Under the pieces are notes generated by a model. That model had not been told where the DNA came from and made no database searches. It worked only from the letters and a program-made list of their open reading frames with translations. The position numbers and the translations under genes are program-made. A stretch of 64,000 nucleotides of DNA from Butyriboletus loyo (Eukaryota > Basidiomycota > Agaricomycetes > Boletales > Boletaceae), in contig JBBPSI010000114.1 in assembly GCA_038093515.1 (NCBI GenBank), positions 1 through 64,000 on the forward strand, read 5' to 3'. Shown one piece after another: positions 61,405 to 64,000 of this stretch (its first letter is position 1; every line of letters starts with the position of its first letter).

Positions 61405-63695
61405 ATGCACGTCGACGCTTTCAACCTCGTCTTCCACATCGACTTCCTCATCATCGCCCTCGCTACTGCGTTCGCACTTTCGACGCTCCCGCGTGCCCTT
61501 GCACGTTTTTCCTCTGCAGCAGAGTGGAGACATGGGCATATTCTCCGCTCAATCCGCCTTGGGCCCGCTCGTCTTCGTGGACTGCAAACCAAAAAAAACA
61601 ACCCACGTGGCTCACAGGATCCAGGGCCGTCAAATGAAAAGGATCTGTCGCCACAAGCAGCGGGTTACCCCTCTTCCTCGGGGCACGAGCATGTCCGAGA
61701 CGGCGTCATGTCTGAGGAGTCGCACACGTATTTCTCACACACGCATCTTATCCGACACACCTCTACGCGCACTCTGGGACCAGTCTCGAAGCTTCCGCCG
61801 CACTTCCGCGCATGGTCTTCGATCCTCCCACCGGTGGGAGGCCTTTTACGACACCGGTTGAATTTTGGGTTCAGCTTGGGCCAGGCGCTCATACTGGGGG
61901 TGTACGCAGCCGTGCTCGTATATGCATCCTTCTTGGGAAGTAACCCGTTCAAAGATCCGGTGAGGACGGGTGTCGTAGCGATGTCGCAGTTCCCCTTAGT
62001 GTATGTGCTTGGGACGAAGAACAACGTTGTAGGAATGTGTGTCGGCATGGGGTATGAGAAAGTGAGTCTGGATCCGTTAGCGGAATAGTCTTTGTACATT
62101 CGTGCAAATCCTGATGCATCTGTTTGCGGAATTTGAACAGCTCAACTATATTCACCGCTTTGCAGGATTTATGTTGGTCTTGCTCTCGAATATCCATGCG
62201 TTGGGTTATAGTGAGTACTAAATTCATGTTTCGTCGAGTATAAAGCGAGTGCTCATGTTTCGAAAGTTTATAACTGGACTTTTGAGGGCAAGTTCGTAAA
62301 GAACATGCAAATCCCTGCAAACAGGATGGCATTTGTTGCTCTGATCGCTTTAGATGTTTTGTGCTTCTTTTCAACTTCGTTCTGGAGGCGTAAAGCCTAC
62401 AACATTTTCTTTGCCACACATGTGATCTGTTTCATCGTGTTCCTTCCCATGGTAAGCTCCACTGGCTTGGGCAAGTTGCCAACACTGAACTTTGCCTCGT
62501 GGTCCACGGGCAGGTCTATGCACATGAAAGGGTCACCTTGCATTACATTATCGCTGCTGCTACAGCATATGGTCTCGATCGCATCCTCCGCCTCCTCAAG
62601 ACACGCATTTTCCATGCCCGCATACGACCCATTCCCGACCTCTCCGTTACGCGGATCGAGATTTCTGCGCTGAACGCAGGCTGGCGAGCAGGTCAACACG
62701 TCCGGATACGTGTGCTATCATCTGCAATGGGTTTGATAGGCTGGGCGGAAGTGCATCCGTTCACGATAGCAAGCGTCGCCAAGACGCCGGAAGGCCTCGT
62801 GTTGATGTGCAAGAATGTGGGGGGATGGACGAGCCGGTTGTATGAGATGGCAAAAGTTGCTGGGTATGGATGTGAAGACGGCGACGCAAGTCGGACGGTT
62901 ACTGTGATGCTCGATGGACCATACGGTGTGGTTTTTCCCAACTTCCCGCTGTTGAGTCAATGTTGGACTCACTTTGGGAACTAAAAGGTGGTACGGGACA
63001 CACTGTATTTGCAAGCTTTTCGGCCGCAATGTTTGTCGTTGGAGGCAGCGGGATCACGTTTGCACTTTCTTCAATTCAGGATCTTATTCAGGCAAGTTGC
63101 GTACTTGCGTTGTATGACTAGATCTTGACAGCGAGGACCAGAGGGACCATGAAGATTCGAGCAGGGTTAAGATCATAGAACTTATTTGGAGCGTCCAGGA
63201 TCCTTGTGCGTTCATATTTCTTTTTTAAAACTATACTACTTTGAGGCTGACCCTGGGGTGGATGCCACGCAGCCGCGCTCAACCCACTTATTCCGCTCTT
63301 CAGCTCGCTCATCCAGCAAAGCACGCGCACGCCGCTTCGGATTACTGTGCACTACACTCGCGCAGCGGATGTCCCACCCGAAAAGGACCTCCTGCCACCT
63401 GGATTGACACTCACCGCGGGACGGCCCAGGATCGCCAAAGTACTGGACTCGGTAATTGCGCGAGCGGTATCGTATGGTTCAGGCGTGAAAGCACACCTGG
63501 ATATCACAGGTGTCGTGGTAGGGGTGTGTGGGCCTGTCGGGATAGGGGACGAGGTTTCGCAGGCTGTGTCTGCGGTAGATCCAGGAAGGAGATGGGCAGT
63601 CGGAGGGATCGAAATACATGAGGAGTGCGTTCTCTCAGGCTCTTCTTTCTTGTGTTGTTTGGCTGATGATGCAACGTAGGACGTTCGGGTGGTGA
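61405..63695 (+). CDS. Ferric reductase (FRE-type flavocytochrome)
   Basis: ATG at 61405 (MHVDAFNLVFHIDFLIIALA). After a variable first third, helices carry paired heme histidines: HRFAGFMLVLLSNIH (spacing 14) and HVICFIVFLPM joined by splicing to VYAH (spacing 14). The FAD site is VHPFTIASVAKT, and the NAD(P)H domain has LDGPYG spliced to GGTGHTVF, FVVGGSGITFALS and GVCGPVGIGDEV. The end IEIHEETFGW with stop at 63693-63695 is the classic FRE C-terminus. The enzyme moves electrons across the plasma membrane to Fe(III) or Cu(II) for uptake. No multicopper oxidase or iron permease gene is adjacent within the window. About six introns. Confidence 0.92.
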
Positions 63696-64000
63696 TATGT
63701 TCCACCTTGAGCGCGAGTAGATTCAAATGGGTCTTTAGGATGGCTTTATGATGGGGCCTGAGATGGGTCTCCTTTTCCTCTAGGTTTGGTTCTCTAATTT
63801 ATTCTATATACCCATGAGATCGTGTTGTTTCCAGTGATACCCTTGCTCGTGTTATTTGCACAGTTTAGCATGTATACCTTGGTGTTCTATTTTTCTTCTC
63901 CATATTGTGCTACACCATATCGAATCTTGGGGAATTCGATACCCAACGATTGACGTTTTCAAGTCTAACTGTTTCCATCATCGAGCATTATTTCTGCCAT
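63696..64000. other. 3' flank of the ferric reductase gene
   Basis: AT-rich, with no gene recognised up to the window edge. Confidence 0.45.

Overview
The window is nuclear DNA of a filamentous basidiomycete, most likely an agaricomycete. The reasons are dense genes on both strands, many short introns of about 50-60 bp with GT-AG ends, and a basidiomycete-like gene set: a Ppo oxylipin synthase, a GH16 KRE6-type protein, a GH95 fucosidase and a GH18-CBM5 chitinase. Almost every coding region is split, so spans below run from start to stop codon and exons were joined by eye using splice sites and family motifs.

Layout. 0.4-12.3 kb: site-2 protease (-) diverging from the SNARE gene YKT6 (+), then a Ppo-type fatty acid dioxygenase, a flavin monooxygenase and saccharopine dehydrogenase LYS1, all +. 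12.6-19.5 kb: a KRE6/SKN1-like GH16 membrane protein (-) and a family 2 glycosyltransferase (+) share a 157-bp intergenic region. 20-27.5 kb: two identical tRNA-Gly(GCC) genes flank V-ATPase subunit E (-), a decayed GH95 copy and an apparently intact GH95 alpha-fucosidase with two 6-nt exons. 27.6-36.7 kb: DSS4/Mss4, an orphan membrane protein, a 2-kb gene-poor stretch, the septation GTPase Spg1/Tem1 and a chitinase. 37.4-48.6 kb is a compact housekeeping block: YPK1-like kinase, eIF3 subunit L, syntaxin-8-like SNARE, a class I glutamine amidotransferase, a CUE1-like ERAD factor and an unknown membrane-anchored coiled-coil protein. 48.8-49.7 kb: a truncated, frameshifted GH3-type acyl-adenylase relic that runs into a MITE. 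50.6-58.8 kb: mitochondrial ribosomal protein uS4m (NAM9), gamma-tubulin complex GCP2, a 2-kb gene-poor segment with a pogo-type MITE, and a DHA1 MFS transporter. 58.8-61.4 kb is gene-poor and carries a third copy of the first MITE family. 61.4-63.7 kb: a ferric reductase.

Functional themes. Cell-wall and polysaccharide genes (GH16, GT2, chitinase), secretory-pathway genes (YKT6, DSS4, SYN8, S2P, CUE1) and cell-cycle or cytoskeleton genes (SPG1, GCP2, YPK1) are interspersed. There is no clear secondary-metabolite cluster. The most notable observations are the two 6-nt exons and a GC-AG intron in GH95, a second GC-AG intron in the GH16 gene, the GH95 and GH3 relics, a dispersed 93-bp MITE family, and a Ppo whose P450-like half seems to lack the heme-thiolate cysteine. 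I found no gene system that I can call wholly new.
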